From Actinomycetota bacterium (GTDB lineage: Bacteria > Actinomycetota > Nitriliruptoria > Nitriliruptorales > Nitriliruptoraceae), in contig JAHWKB010000009.1 in the NCBI GenBank assembly GCA_019348115.1, positions 1-32,912 on the forward strand: DNA of 32,912 nt. The letters are read 5' to 3'. A model generated the notes under the pieces. That model had not been told where the DNA came from. It ran no database searches and saw only the letters and a list, made by a program, of their open reading frames with translations. The translations under genes were made by a program, and so were the position numbers. Shown one piece after another: positions 1 to 9,499 of the stretch (positions within the stretch are counted from its first letter, which is position 1; the number at the start of each line of letters is the position of its first letter).

Positions 1-2
1 TC

Positions 3-905
3 GACGGCGAGCTCGTCGACTGGGACGACGCGAGGATCCACGTCCTCACGCCGACCCTGCACTACGGCTACGGCGTCTTCGAGGGCATCCGGTGCTACGG
101 CACCGACCGCGGGCCGGCGGTGTTCCAGCTCCTGCCGCACACCGACCGGCTCCTGCGCTCGGCGCGCCTGTACCCCCCGCTCGACGAGTCCCCGTACACC
201 TCCCAGGACCTCGCGGACGCCATCGTGGGGCTCATCCGCGCGAACGGGCACGAGGCCGGTTGCTACATCCGCCCGACGATCATCCTGGGCTACGGCGAGA
301 TGGGCCTCAACCCGCTCCCCAGCGAGCCGCAGGTGATCATCGCGACGTGGGAGTGGGGCACCTACCTCGGTGAGGAGGCCCTGGTCAACGGCGTCAAGGT
401 GATGTTCAGCTCGTACCGACGCATCGGCAAGAACACCATCCCGCCGGCGGGCAAGGCCAACGGCCAGTACCTCAACAGCTCGCTCGCGAAGGTCGAGGCG
501 CTCCGCGCGGGCTACGACGAGGCCATCATGCTGTCGGAGGACGGCTACGTCGCCGAGGGCACCGGGGAGAACATCTTCATCGTCCGCGACGGCGTGATCT
601 CCACCCCGCCGCTGTCCGACGGCCCGCTCGGAGGCATCACCCGCTCGAGCGTGATCCAGATCGCGCGCGACCTCGGCCTCGAGGTCGTCGAGGAGCACCT
701 CGTCCGCAGCGACCTCTACCTGTGCGACGAGGCCTTCCTCACCGGCACCGCGGCCGAGCTCACCCCGATCGCGACCGTCGAGGGACGCAAGGTCGGGTCC
801 GGGACGCGCGGGCCGGTCACCGAGAAGGTGCAGTCCACGTTCATGGATGCCATCCGCGGCAAGGTCGACCGCTACAAGGACTGGCTCACCTACGTCAACG
901 AGTAG
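3..905 (+). CDS. ilvE: Branched-chain amino acid aminotransferase (class IV PLP), 5' end outside window
   Basis: Frame open from base 3: DGELVDWDDARIHVLTPTLHYGYGVFEGIRCY...; later EGTGENIFIVRDGVISTPPLSDGPLGGITR, typical of class IV aminotransferases. Confidence 0.93.
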   Translation, partial: DGELVDWDDARIHVLTPTLHYGYGVFEGIRCYGTDRGPAVFQLLPHTDRLLRSARLYPPLDESPYTSQDLADAIVGLIRANGHEAGCYIRPTIILGYGEMGLNPLPSEPQVIIATWEWGTYLGEEALVNGVKVMFSSYRRIGKNTIPPAGKANGQYLNSSLAKVEALRAGYDEAIMLSEDGYVAEGTGENIFIVRDGVISTPPLSDGPLGGITRSSVIQIARDLGLEVVEEHLVRSDLYLCDEAFLTGTAAELTPIATVEGRKVGSGTRGPVTEKVQSTFMDAIRGKVDRYKDWLTYVNE

Positions 906-941
906 GCGGCGGGTCCGCGGCGGGACGGTCGATCGCATCGG

Positions 942-962
942 GACGCGCTGGCCCGGCGCGTC
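942..962 (+). terminator. Putative hairpin terminator after ilvE (no U-tract)
   Basis: gacgcgc-tggcccg-gcgcgtc, 7-bp perfect stem in the ilvE/hydrolase gap. Confidence 0.3.
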
Positions 963-1009
963 GGACCGCCGCGGCACGGAACGAGGGCCGCTCGGTCCGA
1001 GGAGTGACC

Positions 1010-1984
1010 ATGGCGAGCTGGCAGGCTGAGGTCGTCAAGCGCAGCTTCGTCGCCGGCCTCAAGGCGCAGCGCTTCCTCGTCGGGGACATCGACCCCGAGG
1101 CTCCCGAGGAGGACATGGAGGCGTTCGCCCTCAAGCTGCGCGAGCAGATGGAGCTGGCCACCGCGTACGTGCCTCGCGGGCGCGACATCACCGTGCGCGA
1201 GGTCGACGAGCCCACACCCGCCGAGTGGGTGCGCTCGGAGCGGGCCCAGGAGGACCGGGTGATCCTCCACCTCCACGGCGGCGCCTACCTGATGGGATCC
1301 CCCCGGACCCACCGGGGCATGGCCTCGGCCCTGTCGCGCGTCGCCCGCGCGCGGGTGGTCGTCCCGGACTACCGCCTCGCGCCGGAGCACCGGTTCCCCG
1401 CCGCGCTCGAGGACTCGATGGCGTGGTACCGCCACCTCCTGGACCAGGGTGTGGACCCGTCCCGCTTCGCGGTCTCCGGCGACTCCGCCGGGGGCGGGCT
1501 GGCCGTCGCGGTGATGCTCGAGGCCAAGCGCGAGGGACTGCCGCTACCCGCCTGCTACGTCGGCATGTCGCCCTGGACCGACCTCGCCGGCACCGGCCGG
1601 TCGATGACCGAACGCGCCAGCCGTGACCCGTGGCTGCGCTCCGACCTGGTGCCGACCGCCGCGCGCGGCTACGCCGGCGACCACCCGCTCGACGACCCGC
1701 GCATCTCCCCGCTGTACGGCGACCTCGCCGGCCTGCCGCCGATGCTGGTCCACGCGGGCACCGAGGAGATCCTCTGGGACGACGGCCGCCGGCTGGTCGA
1801 GCGCGCCCGCGAGGCCGGTGTGGACGCGTCCTTCGGCTCCTTCGAGGGGATGTGGCACGTCTTCCAGGCCTTCCCCGGTCTCCCCGAGACGCGCTCCGCG
1901 CTGCGCGAGATCGGGGCGTTCGTGCGCCGCCACACCACCGAGCACGCGGACGCCGGCGCCCGGGCCCGGACGTCCGCCGCCTGA
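1010..1984 (+). CDS. Alpha/beta hydrolase (HSL-type esterase)
   Basis: HLHGGAYLMGS (HGG oxyanion motif), GDSAGGGLA nucleophile elbow, C-terminal DDGRRLVERAREAGV...WHVF; ATG at 1010. Confidence 0.88.
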   Translation: MASWQAEVVKRSFVAGLKAQRFLVGDIDPEAPEEDMEAFALKLREQMELATAYVPRGRDITVREVDEPTPAEWVRSERAQEDRVILHLHGGAYLMGSPRTHRGMASALSRVARARVVVPDYRLAPEHRFPAALEDSMAWYRHLLDQGVDPSRFAVSGDSAGGGLAVAVMLEAKREGLPLPACYVGMSPWTDLAGTGRSMTERASRDPWLRSDLVPTAARGYAGDHPLDDPRISPLYGDLAGLPPMLVHAGTEEILWDDGRRLVERAREAGVDASFGSFEGMWHVFQAFPGLPETRSALREIGAFVRRHTTEHADAGARARTSAA

Positions 1985-2064
1985 CGGGGATCCGACGGGC
2001 AGGAGGTCCGTTCCCGGGCGTCGAACAACGCGTCATCCCCGCTCCCCTCCGGACCGGATACGCG

Positions 2065-3486
2065 ATGTCCCTGTCCCGCCGCGACTTCCTCGCCCGCTCC
2101 TCCTCCGCCGGCGCGCTCCTGCTCGCGCCCGGCCTCACGAGCCGCGGCAGCGTGCTCGACCTCCCGCTCGGCACGAGCACCGAGGACGGCGCCGCGCGCG
2201 AGTCGGTGCTGATGCGTGGGTGCAAGCTCGTCCACGCCGACATGCACAACCACACGCTGCTGAGCGACGGCGCCGGCGACCCCGACCTGGCGTTCGCGTC
2301 GATGCGCGACCACGGCCTCGACGTCGCGGCGCTGACGGACCACGCCACGGTCAGCAAGGGGCTGCCGCGGTCCATCTGCGCCGACAGCACCGACTGCCAG
2401 AGCATCATCGGCATCAACGAGGGCAGTTGGGCGCGCACCGGCGAGCTCGTCCAGACGGCCTACGAACCCGGGGAGTTCGTCGCGATCCGTGGCTTCGAGT
2501 GGAGCTCGCCGTCGCTCGGGCACGTCAACGTCTGGTTCTCCGACACCTGGACCGACCCGTTGCACACCGGTGGCGCGGGCACGGGCGAGGGTGCCGGCCA
2601 GTTCCTCCACGACGAGTTCAGCTACGACGACCACTCGATCCCCGACGAGCTGGCCGCCGCGATCAACGACGCCGTCTCGCGACACGGCGCGAACGCAGGC
2701 ATGCGGCTCTTCTACGAGTGGCTCACCGCCGACCCGTCGCGGCCCGTCCTCGGGGGCGGCGCGGACGGCATCGCCGGGTTCAACCATCCCGGACGGGAGG
2801 TCGGCCGCTTCGGCTACTTCGCGTTCGACCCCGCGCTGCGCGACCGCCTCGTCAGCCTCGAGGTGTTCAACCGCAAGGAGGACTACCTCTTCGAGGGGAC
2901 CGACAGCGGCGTCGAGTCGCCCATCGTGCAGTGCCTCAACGCGGGCTGGCGTCCCGGGCTCCTCGGGGTCACCGACGAGCACGGCACCAACTGGGGGAGC
3001 GACGCCGGCAAGGGCCGCGGCGGTCTCTGGGTCACCGAGCTCACCCGTGAGGGCGTCCGGGAGGCGCTCGAGGCACGCCGGTTCTTCGCCACGAACCAGG
3101 CGGGCCTGCGGCTCGCCGTCGTCGGGCGGTCCGGGCCCAGCACGGCCGCGATGGGGTCGACGCTGCCGCACACCGCCGGCGAGGTGCTGCTCCGGGTGGA
3201 CCTCGACGGGGGCGCGGGGCTGCAGGGCCGTGAGCTCGGCGTCCAGGTCCTGACCGCCGGGAGCTTCCTCCCCGAGGTCGCCGACCAGGACACCGTCATC
3301 CTCGACGGGTCGGGTCGCCCGTTCACCTTCCGCGTCCCCGTCGACGTCGCCGAGTCGCCGTACCTCATCGTGCGGATCACGGATCCGTCGCAGCCCGCCG
3401 ACCGCCGTGCGACCGGCCTCCTCGCATCCCTCGGCAAGGCCATCGCCTACGCGAGCCCGATCTACCTCGAGGCCGCGACCGCCTGA
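2065..3486 (+). CDS. Tat-signal-bearing PHP/CehA-McbA-like metallohydrolase
   Basis: N-terminal SRRDFLARSSSAGALLLAPGL (twin-arginine signal); HADMHNHTLLSDGAGDPDLAF...LTDHAT PHP-type metal motifs. Confidence 0.75.
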   Translation: MSLSRRDFLARSSSAGALLLAPGLTSRGSVLDLPLGTSTEDGAARESVLMRGCKLVHADMHNHTLLSDGAGDPDLAFASMRDHGLDVAALTDHATVSKGLPRSICADSTDCQSIIGINEGSWARTGELVQTAYEPGEFVAIRGFEWSSPSLGHVNVWFSDTWTDPLHTGGAGTGEGAGQFLHDEFSYDDHSIPDELAAAINDAVSRHGANAGMRLFYEWLTADPSRPVLGGGADGIAGFNHPGREVGRFGYFAFDPALRDRLVSLEVFNRKEDYLFEGTDSGVESPIVQCLNAGWRPGLLGVTDEHGTNWGSDAGKGRGGLWVTELTREGVREALEARRFFATNQAGLRLAVVGRSGPSTAAMGSTLPHTAGEVLLRVDLDGGAGLQGRELGVQVLTAGSFLPEVADQDTVILDGSGRPFTFRVPVDVAESPYLIVRITDPSQPADRRATGLLASLGKAIAYASPIYLEAATA

Positions 3487-3545
3487 GCCGCTACCGTCCG
3501 CAGGCTGGCGTGGGGCACGGGTCCGCTCGCCGGCGGAGCGAGGCG

Positions 3546-4769
3546 ATGGGCAAGGACGTGGACCGGCTCGAGCTGCGCACGGTCACCGAGGACGAGTTCC
3601 GGGCCTGGCACCGCAGCGTCGGGATGAACTTCGGCTCGGAGCCGACGCCTGCGGCGACCGCCAGGCGGCGGCCGGTGTTCGAGCTCGACCGCTGCTTCGC
3701 GGTCTTCGACGGCGAGCGCATCGTCGCGAACAGCGGCGTCTTCTCGTTCGACGTGTCGCTGCCGGGGGGATCCCGGCGACCGTGCGCCGGCGTGACGACC
3801 GTGGGCGTGGCCTCCGACTGGCGCCGTCGCGGCCTCCTCGGCCGGATGATGCGGACGATGCTCGACCAGGCTCGTGAGCGGCAGGAACCGTTCGCCGCGC
3901 TCTACGCGTCGGAGGCGACCATCTACGGGCGCTACGGCTTCGGCATCGCGGCGCCGCACGTCGAGGTGGTCGCGGACACGGTCCGCGCCCGCATCGAGCG
4001 GCCCATCGGCACCGACGACGTGGCGCTCCTCGACGTGCCGGGCGCGCTGGCGTCGTTCCCGCCGGTCTTCGACGCGGCGCGGCACCAGCGCGGCGGGATG
4101 ATGTCGCTCGACGCGTGGTGGAAGCCGTGGCTCGAGAACGACGAGCCCGACGAGCGCGACGGGTACAGCCCGCGCTTCCTCGCCTCGGTGCCGGGCCGCG
4201 GCTTCGCCATCTACCGCTGGAAGGAGCACTTCGACCACATGACCCCGAGCGGGGACGTCGAGGTGACGATGCTCGTGGCGACCGACCCGGAGGCCGAGTC
4301 CGCCCTGTGGGAGTTCGTCTTCTCCATCGACCTCACGGTGAAGGTCCGGTCCTTCATGCGGCCCCCGGACGACGCGCTGCTGCACCTCGTGGACAACCGC
4401 GCGGTCGTCCGTGACACCGGCTCCGAGCACCTCTACCTCCGGCTGGTCGACCTCCCGGAGGCGCTGACGGCGCGGGCGTACGCCGCCGACGGCGAGGTGG
4501 CCTTCACGGTGACCGACGCGAGCTGTCCCTGGAACGCGGGGACCTGGAGGCTCCAGGTCGTCGACGGGACCGCCACGTGCGAGAAGGTCGACGGCCACGG
4601 GGACGTCGCGTTGGACGTCGCCGAGCTGGCGTCGATCACGCTCGGCGGCGTCCGCCTCGACCACCTCGTCCGGGGACGCCGCGCCGAGGCCCGGCGCCCG
4701 GAGGTCGTGCCGACGGTCGACCACATGTTCGCCACCGAGCGCGCCCCGTGGAACCCGTTCGAGTTCTGA
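3546..4769 (+). CDS. Eis-like GNAT N-acetyltransferase (GNAT plus C-terminal sterol-carrier-like domain)
   Basis: VTTVGVASDWRRRGLLGRMMRTML acetyl-CoA site; ASEATIYGRYGFGIA; approx. 408 aa Eis-type architecture. Confidence 0.82.
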   Translation: MGKDVDRLELRTVTEDEFRAWHRSVGMNFGSEPTPAATARRRPVFELDRCFAVFDGERIVANSGVFSFDVSLPGGSRRPCAGVTTVGVASDWRRRGLLGRMMRTMLDQARERQEPFAALYASEATIYGRYGFGIAAPHVEVVADTVRARIERPIGTDDVALLDVPGALASFPPVFDAARHQRGGMMSLDAWWKPWLENDEPDERDGYSPRFLASVPGRGFAIYRWKEHFDHMTPSGDVEVTMLVATDPEAESALWEFVFSIDLTVKVRSFMRPPDDALLHLVDNRAVVRDTGSEHLYLRLVDLPEALTARAYAADGEVAFTVTDASCPWNAGTWRLQVVDGTATCEKVDGHGDVALDVAELASITLGGVRLDHLVRGRRAEARRPEVVPTVDHMFATERAPWNPFEF

Positions 4770-4790
4770 CGCCGGCGGCCTGCCCGGCGC

Positions 4791-5357
4791 TCAGCGCAGC
4801 TCGCCGGGGAGGAGCCCCCACACGTGGACGTCGGCCCGCTCCGCCGGGAACCCGGCGACAGCGGTCAGGGGGAACGCCGATCGGCGCGTGCCTTCGAGGG
4901 TGAAGCCCAGACGCGCCGCGAGCGCGTTCGACGCGGGGTTCGCGGTCACGGCCTCGAGCTCGAGCCGCGCGAGCCGGAGGTCGTCGAAGCACCACCGGCA
5001 GAGGAGGCGCGCGGCCAGGGTCGCCGTGCCACGACGCCGCGCCTCCGGTGCCATCCAGTACCCGACGGAGCCGTAGCCGTCCTGGGGGTGGATGCCGAAG
5101 CCGACGCACCCGACGGTCGCGCCCTCGGACTCGACGAGGAGGGGAGCGCCCCGGCCGCTGTCGATGGCCTCCCGCGCCATCTCGACGAAGCCCTCGGCGT
5201 CGCTGCGTCGGTACGGCGACGGGACGCGCGTGAACCGCTGGATGTCCGGGTCCTGGCAGATCTCGGCGATGCGCTCGACGTCGTCGTGCGTCGGCGGGCG
5301 GAGCACGACCTCGCCGGTCGCGAAGTGCGCGGGGATCTCGAGACGCGTGTCGCTCAC
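4791..5357 (-). CDS. RimJ/RimL-type GNAT acetyltransferase
   Basis: VVLRPPTHDDVERIAEICQDPDIQRFT...GYGSVGYWMAPEARRRGTATLAARLL; GTG start preceded by ggaggtgcc SD. Confidence 0.85.
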   Translation of the reverse strand: MSDTRLEIPAHFATGEVVLRPPTHDDVERIAEICQDPDIQRFTRVPSPYRRSDAEGFVEMAREAIDSGRGAPLLVESEGATVGCVGFGIHPQDGYGSVGYWMAPEARRRGTATLAARLLCRWCFDDLRLARLELEAVTANPASNALAARLGFTLEGTRRSAFPLTAVAGFPAERADVHVWGLLPGELR

Positions 5358-5488
5358 CGGGGCACCTCCCCTCGGAGTGGCACCGTCGCATGCGCGAGGT
5401 CGCGGCGCCACCCGGGGACGAGCCGCGGCGGCGGCGCGACCCCGCCGGTCGGTCCTGGCCCACGGCGCGTGGCCGACCGGTGGGCCAC

Positions 5489-5494
5489 TACCGT
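5489..5494 (+). promoter_or_regulatory. Candidate -10 element (TACCGT) for dodecin
   Basis: TANNNT motif 54 nt before the dodecin GTG; same motif recurs upstream of many first genes. Confidence 0.35.
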
Positions 5495-5548
5495 CGGGAC
5501 GGCGCGCCCGGCCTCCCCGTGCGCGCGCCCGCTCCAGAGGAGGAACCC

Positions 5549-5761
5549 GTGTCCCACGTCTACAAGAAGATCGAGCTCGTCGGCTCGTCCCGCGACGGCG
5601 TCGATGACGCCATCCGCCGTGCGATCCGCAAGGCCGGCGAGTCCATGCGCAACCTCGACTGGTTCGAGGTCAAGGAGATCCGCGGCTGGATCCAGGACGG
5701 CGAGGCGCAGCACTTCCAGGTGACGCTGCAGGTCGGCTTCCGCATCGGTGACGACGAGTAG
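5549..5761 (+). CDS. Dodecin family flavin-binding protein
   Basis: MSHVYKKIELVGSSRDGVDDAIRRAIRKAGESMRNLDWFEVKEIRGWI...QVTLQVGFRI; SD agaggagg. Confidence 0.92.
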   Translation: MSHVYKKIELVGSSRDGVDDAIRRAIRKAGESMRNLDWFEVKEIRGWIQDGEAQHFQVTLQVGFRIGDDE

Positions 5762-5798
5762 CTGACCTCGGAGGTTTGTCGGGCGTCCGGGGCGGCCG

Positions 5799-5804
5799 TA
5801 CCCT
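5799..5804 (+). promoter_or_regulatory. Candidate -10 element (TACCCT) for the leader ORF/cimA unit
   Basis: cgTACCCTcgg, 52 nt before a short ORF and about 220 nt before cimA; no similar motif seen closer to cimA. Confidence 0.4.
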
Positions 5805-5856
5805 CGGACTGCTCCCGACGGCACCCGCCCGGGGGCGCGAGCGACCTGGATCACCG

Positions 5857-5940
5857 ATGACCGTCCCGACGACCGCCGCCTCCCGCCCCGCCGGGGACGA
5901 CGTCGCGCGCGCGATCATCGGCATTCCCCCGCTCCCGTAG
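5857..5940 (+). CDS. Putative leader peptide MTVPTTAASRPAGDDVARAIIGIPPLP
   Basis: 27-codon ORF in the dodecin-cimA gap; Ile/Ile/Ile/Leu among its last nine codons; TAG stop inside the 5' arm of a strong hairpin; SD weak. Confidence 0.35.
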   Translation: MTVPTTAASRPAGDDVARAIIGIPPLP

Positions 5941-5964
5941 CCGGCTGCGCCGGGCTGCGGGAGC
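5931..5964 (+). terminator. Strong hairpin upstream of cimA (candidate attenuator)
   Basis: gctcccgtagcc (5931-5942) pairs with ggctgcgggagc (5953-5964): 12 bp with one U-G; loop can extend ggc/gcc. No U-tract. Confidence 0.55.
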
Positions 5965-6021
5965 GGCCCGGTCACACGGTCCACCTCCGTCCGCCCGGCG
6001 TCCGAACCTCGAGGACGACCT

Positions 6022-7674
6022 GTGAGCGACGCCCACCTACCCACGACGGGGGAGGCGGCCCGGCTGTCGGCCGGACTCGCGCTCTACGACACGACGCTGC
6101 GCGACGGCACCCAGCGCGAGGGCGTGAACCTCTCGGTCGAGGACAAGCTGAAGGTCGCTCGCCGCATGGACGCGCTCGGCATCCACTACATCGAGGGCGG
6201 CTGGCCGGGCGCGAACCCCAAGGACACCGAGTTCTTCCGCCGCGCCGCGGCGGGTGAGCTGTCGCTCGGCCACGCGACGCTCACCGCGTTCGGCATGACC
6301 CGGTCGTCGCGCTCGACGGCGGAGGACGACCCCCTGCTGCAGGCGCTCGTCGACGCCCGGACCGACGTCATCTGCCTCGTGGGGAAGTCCTGGGGCTACC
6401 ACGTCGACGAGGCGCTCGGCGTCCCGCGGGAGACCAACCTCGCGATGGTGGCGGACTCGATCGCGCACCTGGTGTCGCTCGGCAAGCGCGTGTTCTTCGA
6501 CGCGGAGCACTTCTTCGACGGCTACGCGCGGGACCGGAACTACGCCGTGGACGTCGTCACCGCCGCGGCCGAGGCCGGCGCCGAGGCGGTCGTCCTCTGT
6601 GACACCAACGGTGGGGCCATGCCATGGGACGTCGTCGAGATCGTGCAGCGCTTCGTCCGTGACCTGCCGTGCGACGTGGGCCTGCACTTCCACGACGACG
6701 GGGGCTGCGCGGTGGCGAACTCGATGCTCGGGATCGAGGCCGGCGCCGTGCAGGTGCAGGGGACCGCCAACGGCCTCGGCGAGCGCTGCGGCAACGCCAA
6801 CCTCTTCACCGTGATGGCGGACCTGCAGCTCAAGCGCGGCCTGCGGCTCGTCCGCCCCGACCAGCTCGAGCGCCTCACCGAGGTGAGCCACGCCGTCGCC
6901 GAGATCTGCAACCAGGCGACGCCGGCGATCGCGCCCTACGTCGGGCACACCGCGTTCAGCCACAAGGCCGGGCTCCACGCGAGCGCGCTCGCCAAGGCGC
7001 CGGACATGTACCAGCACATCGCGCCCGAGGACGTCGGCAACGCGCAGCGGCTCGTCGTGAGCGAGCTCGCCGGCCGCTCCAACATCGTGCTGAAGGCCAA
7101 GGAGTTCGGGCTCGCGATCACCGACGAGCAGGCCGTCGCCGTGCTCTCCGAGGTCAAGCGCCGCGAGGCGGTGGGCTGGACCTACGAGGCGGCCGACGCG
7201 TCGTTCGAGCTGCTGCTGCGACGCACCACCGGGCTCCTCGCGCCGGAGGACGAGCCGTTCCAGAGCCAGCACTACCGGGTGTCGGTCGGCGGCGGCCGCG
7301 GACGCCCCGCGGTCGGCCCGGACGCCGGCGAGGCCGACGGTCCCGCCGAGGCGATCCTGTCGGTGCTGGTGGACGGCCAGCGCCGGCTCGGCGCCGGCGA
7401 GGGCAACGGTCCCGTCGACGCGCTCGACCACGCCTTCCGCAACGCCGTGAACGGCACCTGGCCGTCGCTCGACGCCATCCACCTCTCGGACTACAAGGTG
7501 CGCGTCCTCGAGTCGTCGCACGGGACCGACGCCGTCACGCGGGTGCTCGTCACCTCGACGGACGGCACGGGCACGTGGGACACCGTCGGGGTGCACCCGA
7601 ACATCGTCGAGGCGTCCTGGCTGGCGCTGTCCGACGCCTACACCCACGCCATCCTCCGCCCCCGCTGGGGCTGA
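6022..7674 (+). CDS. cimA: Citramalate synthase
   Basis: LYDTTLRDGTQREGVNLSVEDKLKVARRMDALGIHYIEGGWPGANPKDTEFF; FHDDGGCAVANSMLGIEAGA; C-terminal LeuA-dimer region. Confidence 0.93.
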   Translation: MSDAHLPTTGEAARLSAGLALYDTTLRDGTQREGVNLSVEDKLKVARRMDALGIHYIEGGWPGANPKDTEFFRRAAAGELSLGHATLTAFGMTRSSRSTAEDDPLLQALVDARTDVICLVGKSWGYHVDEALGVPRETNLAMVADSIAHLVSLGKRVFFDAEHFFDGYARDRNYAVDVVTAAAEAGAEAVVLCDTNGGAMPWDVVEIVQRFVRDLPCDVGLHFHDDGGCAVANSMLGIEAGAVQVQGTANGLGERCGNANLFTVMADLQLKRGLRLVRPDQLERLTEVSHAVAEICNQATPAIAPYVGHTAFSHKAGLHASALAKAPDMYQHIAPEDVGNAQRLVVSELAGRSNIVLKAKEFGLAITDEQAVAVLSEVKRREAVGWTYEAADASFELLLRRTTGLLAPEDEPFQSQHYRVSVGGGRGRPAVGPDAGEADGPAEAILSVLVDGQRRLGAGEGNGPVDALDHAFRNAVNGTWPSLDAIHLSDYKVRVLESSHGTDAVTRVLVTSTDGTGTWDTVGVHPNIVEASWLALSDAYTHAILRPRWG

Positions 7675-7698
7675 GAGGCCGACCGCCGAGGAGACGAC

Positions 7699-8490
7699 GT
7701 GCCGCGCATCGTCCGGTTCTCCGGGCCCACCGGCCCCCGCTACGGGATCGTGGAGGGGACGGAGGTCGCGGTCATCGAGCCGCACCCCTTCGGTCCCCAC
7801 GGCCCGACGGGGGAGCGGGTGCCGCTCGAGGGGCTGCAGCTCCTCGCGCCGGTCATCCCGAGCAAGATCGTGTGCGTCGGGCGGAACTACGCCGACCACG
7901 CGTCGGAACTCGGCAACGAGGTCCCCGCGGAGCCGCTGCTGTTCACCAAGCCGGCGACGGGGGTGATCGGTCCGGGGCAGGCCATCCAGTACCCGCGCGA
8001 CCTCACCGACGAGGTCCACCACGAGGCCGAGCTGGCCGTGGTGATCGGGGCGATCCTGTCCCGGGTGACCCCGACCGAGGCGCGTCGCGGCATCTACGGG
8101 TTCACCGCGGCGAACGACGTGACGGCCCGCGACCTGCAGAACCGCGACGGGCAGTGGACGCGGGCGAAGGGCTTCGACACGTTCTGCCCACTGGGTCCCG
8201 CGATCGCGACGGACATCGACCCGCACGACGTCGGCGTCCGCTGCCTCGTCAACGGCGAGGTGCGCCAGGACGGCTCCACGAGGGATCTCGTCTTCGACGT
8301 GCCGACGCTCGTGTCCTACATCTCGCAGGTGATGACGCTGCTGCCCACCGACGTCGTCCTGACCGGCACGCCGGCGGGCGTCGGGCCCGTCGAGCCGGGC
8401 GACGTCGTCCGCGTCGAGATCGACGGCATCGGGGCGCTCGAGAACCCGGTCGTCGAGCGGTCGCGTCCCGTGGACCCCGCGGCGAACTGA
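7699..8490 (+). CDS. Fumarylacetoacetate hydrolase family protein
   Basis: [30 protein letters not shown]...[10 protein letters not shown]...[10 protein letters not shown]-like...[17 protein letters not shown]. Confidence 0.92.
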   Translation: MPRIVRFSGPTGPRYGIVEGTEVAVIEPHPFGPHGPTGERVPLEGLQLLAPVIPSKIVCVGRNYADHASELGNEVPAEPLLFTKPATGVIGPGQAIQYPRDLTDEVHHEAELAVVIGAILSRVTPTEARRGIYGFTAANDVTARDLQNRDGQWTRAKGFDTFCPLGPAIATDIDPHDVGVRCLVNGEVRQDGSTRDLVFDVPTLVSYISQVMTLLPTDVVLTGTPAGVGPVEPGDVVRVEIDGIGALENPVVERSRPVDPAAN

Positions 8491-8497
8491 AGCCGCC

Positions 8498-8947
8498 TCA
8501 GCTCGTGTTCCACCAGAGAACGCCGTTGAGGAGCGTCGCGTAGGCGACCCAGAGCCCGTAGGGGAGCAGCAGGAGCGCACCGAGCCGTGAGCGCTGCCAG
8601 AACGCGGTGATGGTCGAGAACACGGCGATCAGGAGCAGCACGAGCACGATGAGGCCGAGGAGGACGTCCTCCATGCCGAAGAACACCGGCACCCAGGCGG
8701 CGCCCAGGAGCAGCTGGAGGACCCAGAGGTTCAGGGCGCCCTTCGACCCCTTCCACCCCCACTGCCGCCACACCACCCAGGCGGCGAGCGCCTGCAGCAG
8801 GTAGAGGAGTCCGAGGACCGGCGCCAGCACATCGGCCGAGGGCGCGAAGCCGGGCAGCTCGAGCGAGCGGTAGTACGTGGTGGGGTCGTCGCCCTGCCAC
8901 CGGATGCCGGCGTACGCGGCGGCGGCCGTGGCGAGCAGGAACCCCAC
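8498..8947 (-). CDS. TspO/MBR family tryptophan-rich sensory protein (start uncertain)
   Basis: YRSLELPGFAPSADVLAPVLGLLYLLQALAAW...LNLWVLQLLLGAAWVPVFFG...YGLWVAYATLLNGVLWWNTS. Confidence 0.85.
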   Translation of the reverse strand: MGFLLATAAAAYAGIRWQGDDPTTYYRSLELPGFAPSADVLAPVLGLLYLLQALAAWVVWRQWGWKGSKGALNLWVLQLLLGAAWVPVFFGMEDVLLGLIVLVLLLIAVFSTITAFWQRSRLGALLLLPYGLWVAYATLLNGVLWWNTS

Positions 8948-9138
8948 GAGCCCGAGGATCTCCCCGGTGGGCGAGCGGGTGTCGTCGCGGGCGGTCAGCT
9001 GGTCCTCCGTCGTCGGGTCCGCCCAGCGTCACCGACCGTGAGCGCGGGGGCTACCGACGGACGGGCGGCGATCGGGTTGCCGCTGCGGCCGGCGACCGTG
9101 CAGGCTCTCGGGGTCGTCGCCGGTGAGGAGGTCGCCCC

Positions 9139-9486
9139 GTGGAGATCTGGCACAACCCGCGCTGCTCGAAGTCCCGCGAGACGCTGTCGCTCCTCGAGGA
9201 CGCCGGTGTCGAGCCGACCGTCCGCCGCTACCTCGACGACGCCCCGACCGTCGACGAGCTCGACGACGCCCTGCGCCGGCTCGGGATGGAGCCGTGGGAG
9301 CTCGCCCGCACGAAGGAGCCGGTCGCCGAGGAGCTCGGCCTCACGGACTGGGACCACGACCGGCAGCGCTGGCTCCAGGCGATGGTCGAGCACCCCGTCC
9401 TGATCGAGCGGCCCATCGTCCTCGCCGACGACGGCCGCGCCGCCCTGGGGCGTCCTCCCGGCGCCGTGCTCGACCTCCTCCGCTGA
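9139..9486 (+). CDS. ArsC/Spx-family arsenate reductase-like protein
   Basis: VEIWHNPRCSKSRETLSLLEDAGVEPTVRRYLDDAPT...LIERPIVLADDGRAALGRPP. Confidence 0.9.
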   Translation: MEIWHNPRCSKSRETLSLLEDAGVEPTVRRYLDDAPTVDELDDALRRLGMEPWELARTKEPVAEELGLTDWDHDRQRWLQAMVEHPVLIERPIVLADDGRAALGRPPGAVLDLLR

Positions 9487-9499
9487 ACCCCCGAACAGT

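Noticed and set aside
5762-6021. T-box riboswitch upstream of cimA
   Set aside because: No recognisable T-box core or specifier-loop architecture; leader peptide plus hairpin fits better.
6037-8580. 847-aa minus-strand ORF
   Set aside because: Antisense shadow of cimA and the FAH-family gene in high-GC DNA; R/H/P/V-rich composition with no domain motifs.
9051-9056. TACCGA as a -10 box for the ArsC-like gene
   Set aside because: Lacks the final T of the TANNNT pattern and lies about 80 nt upstream; too weak to call.
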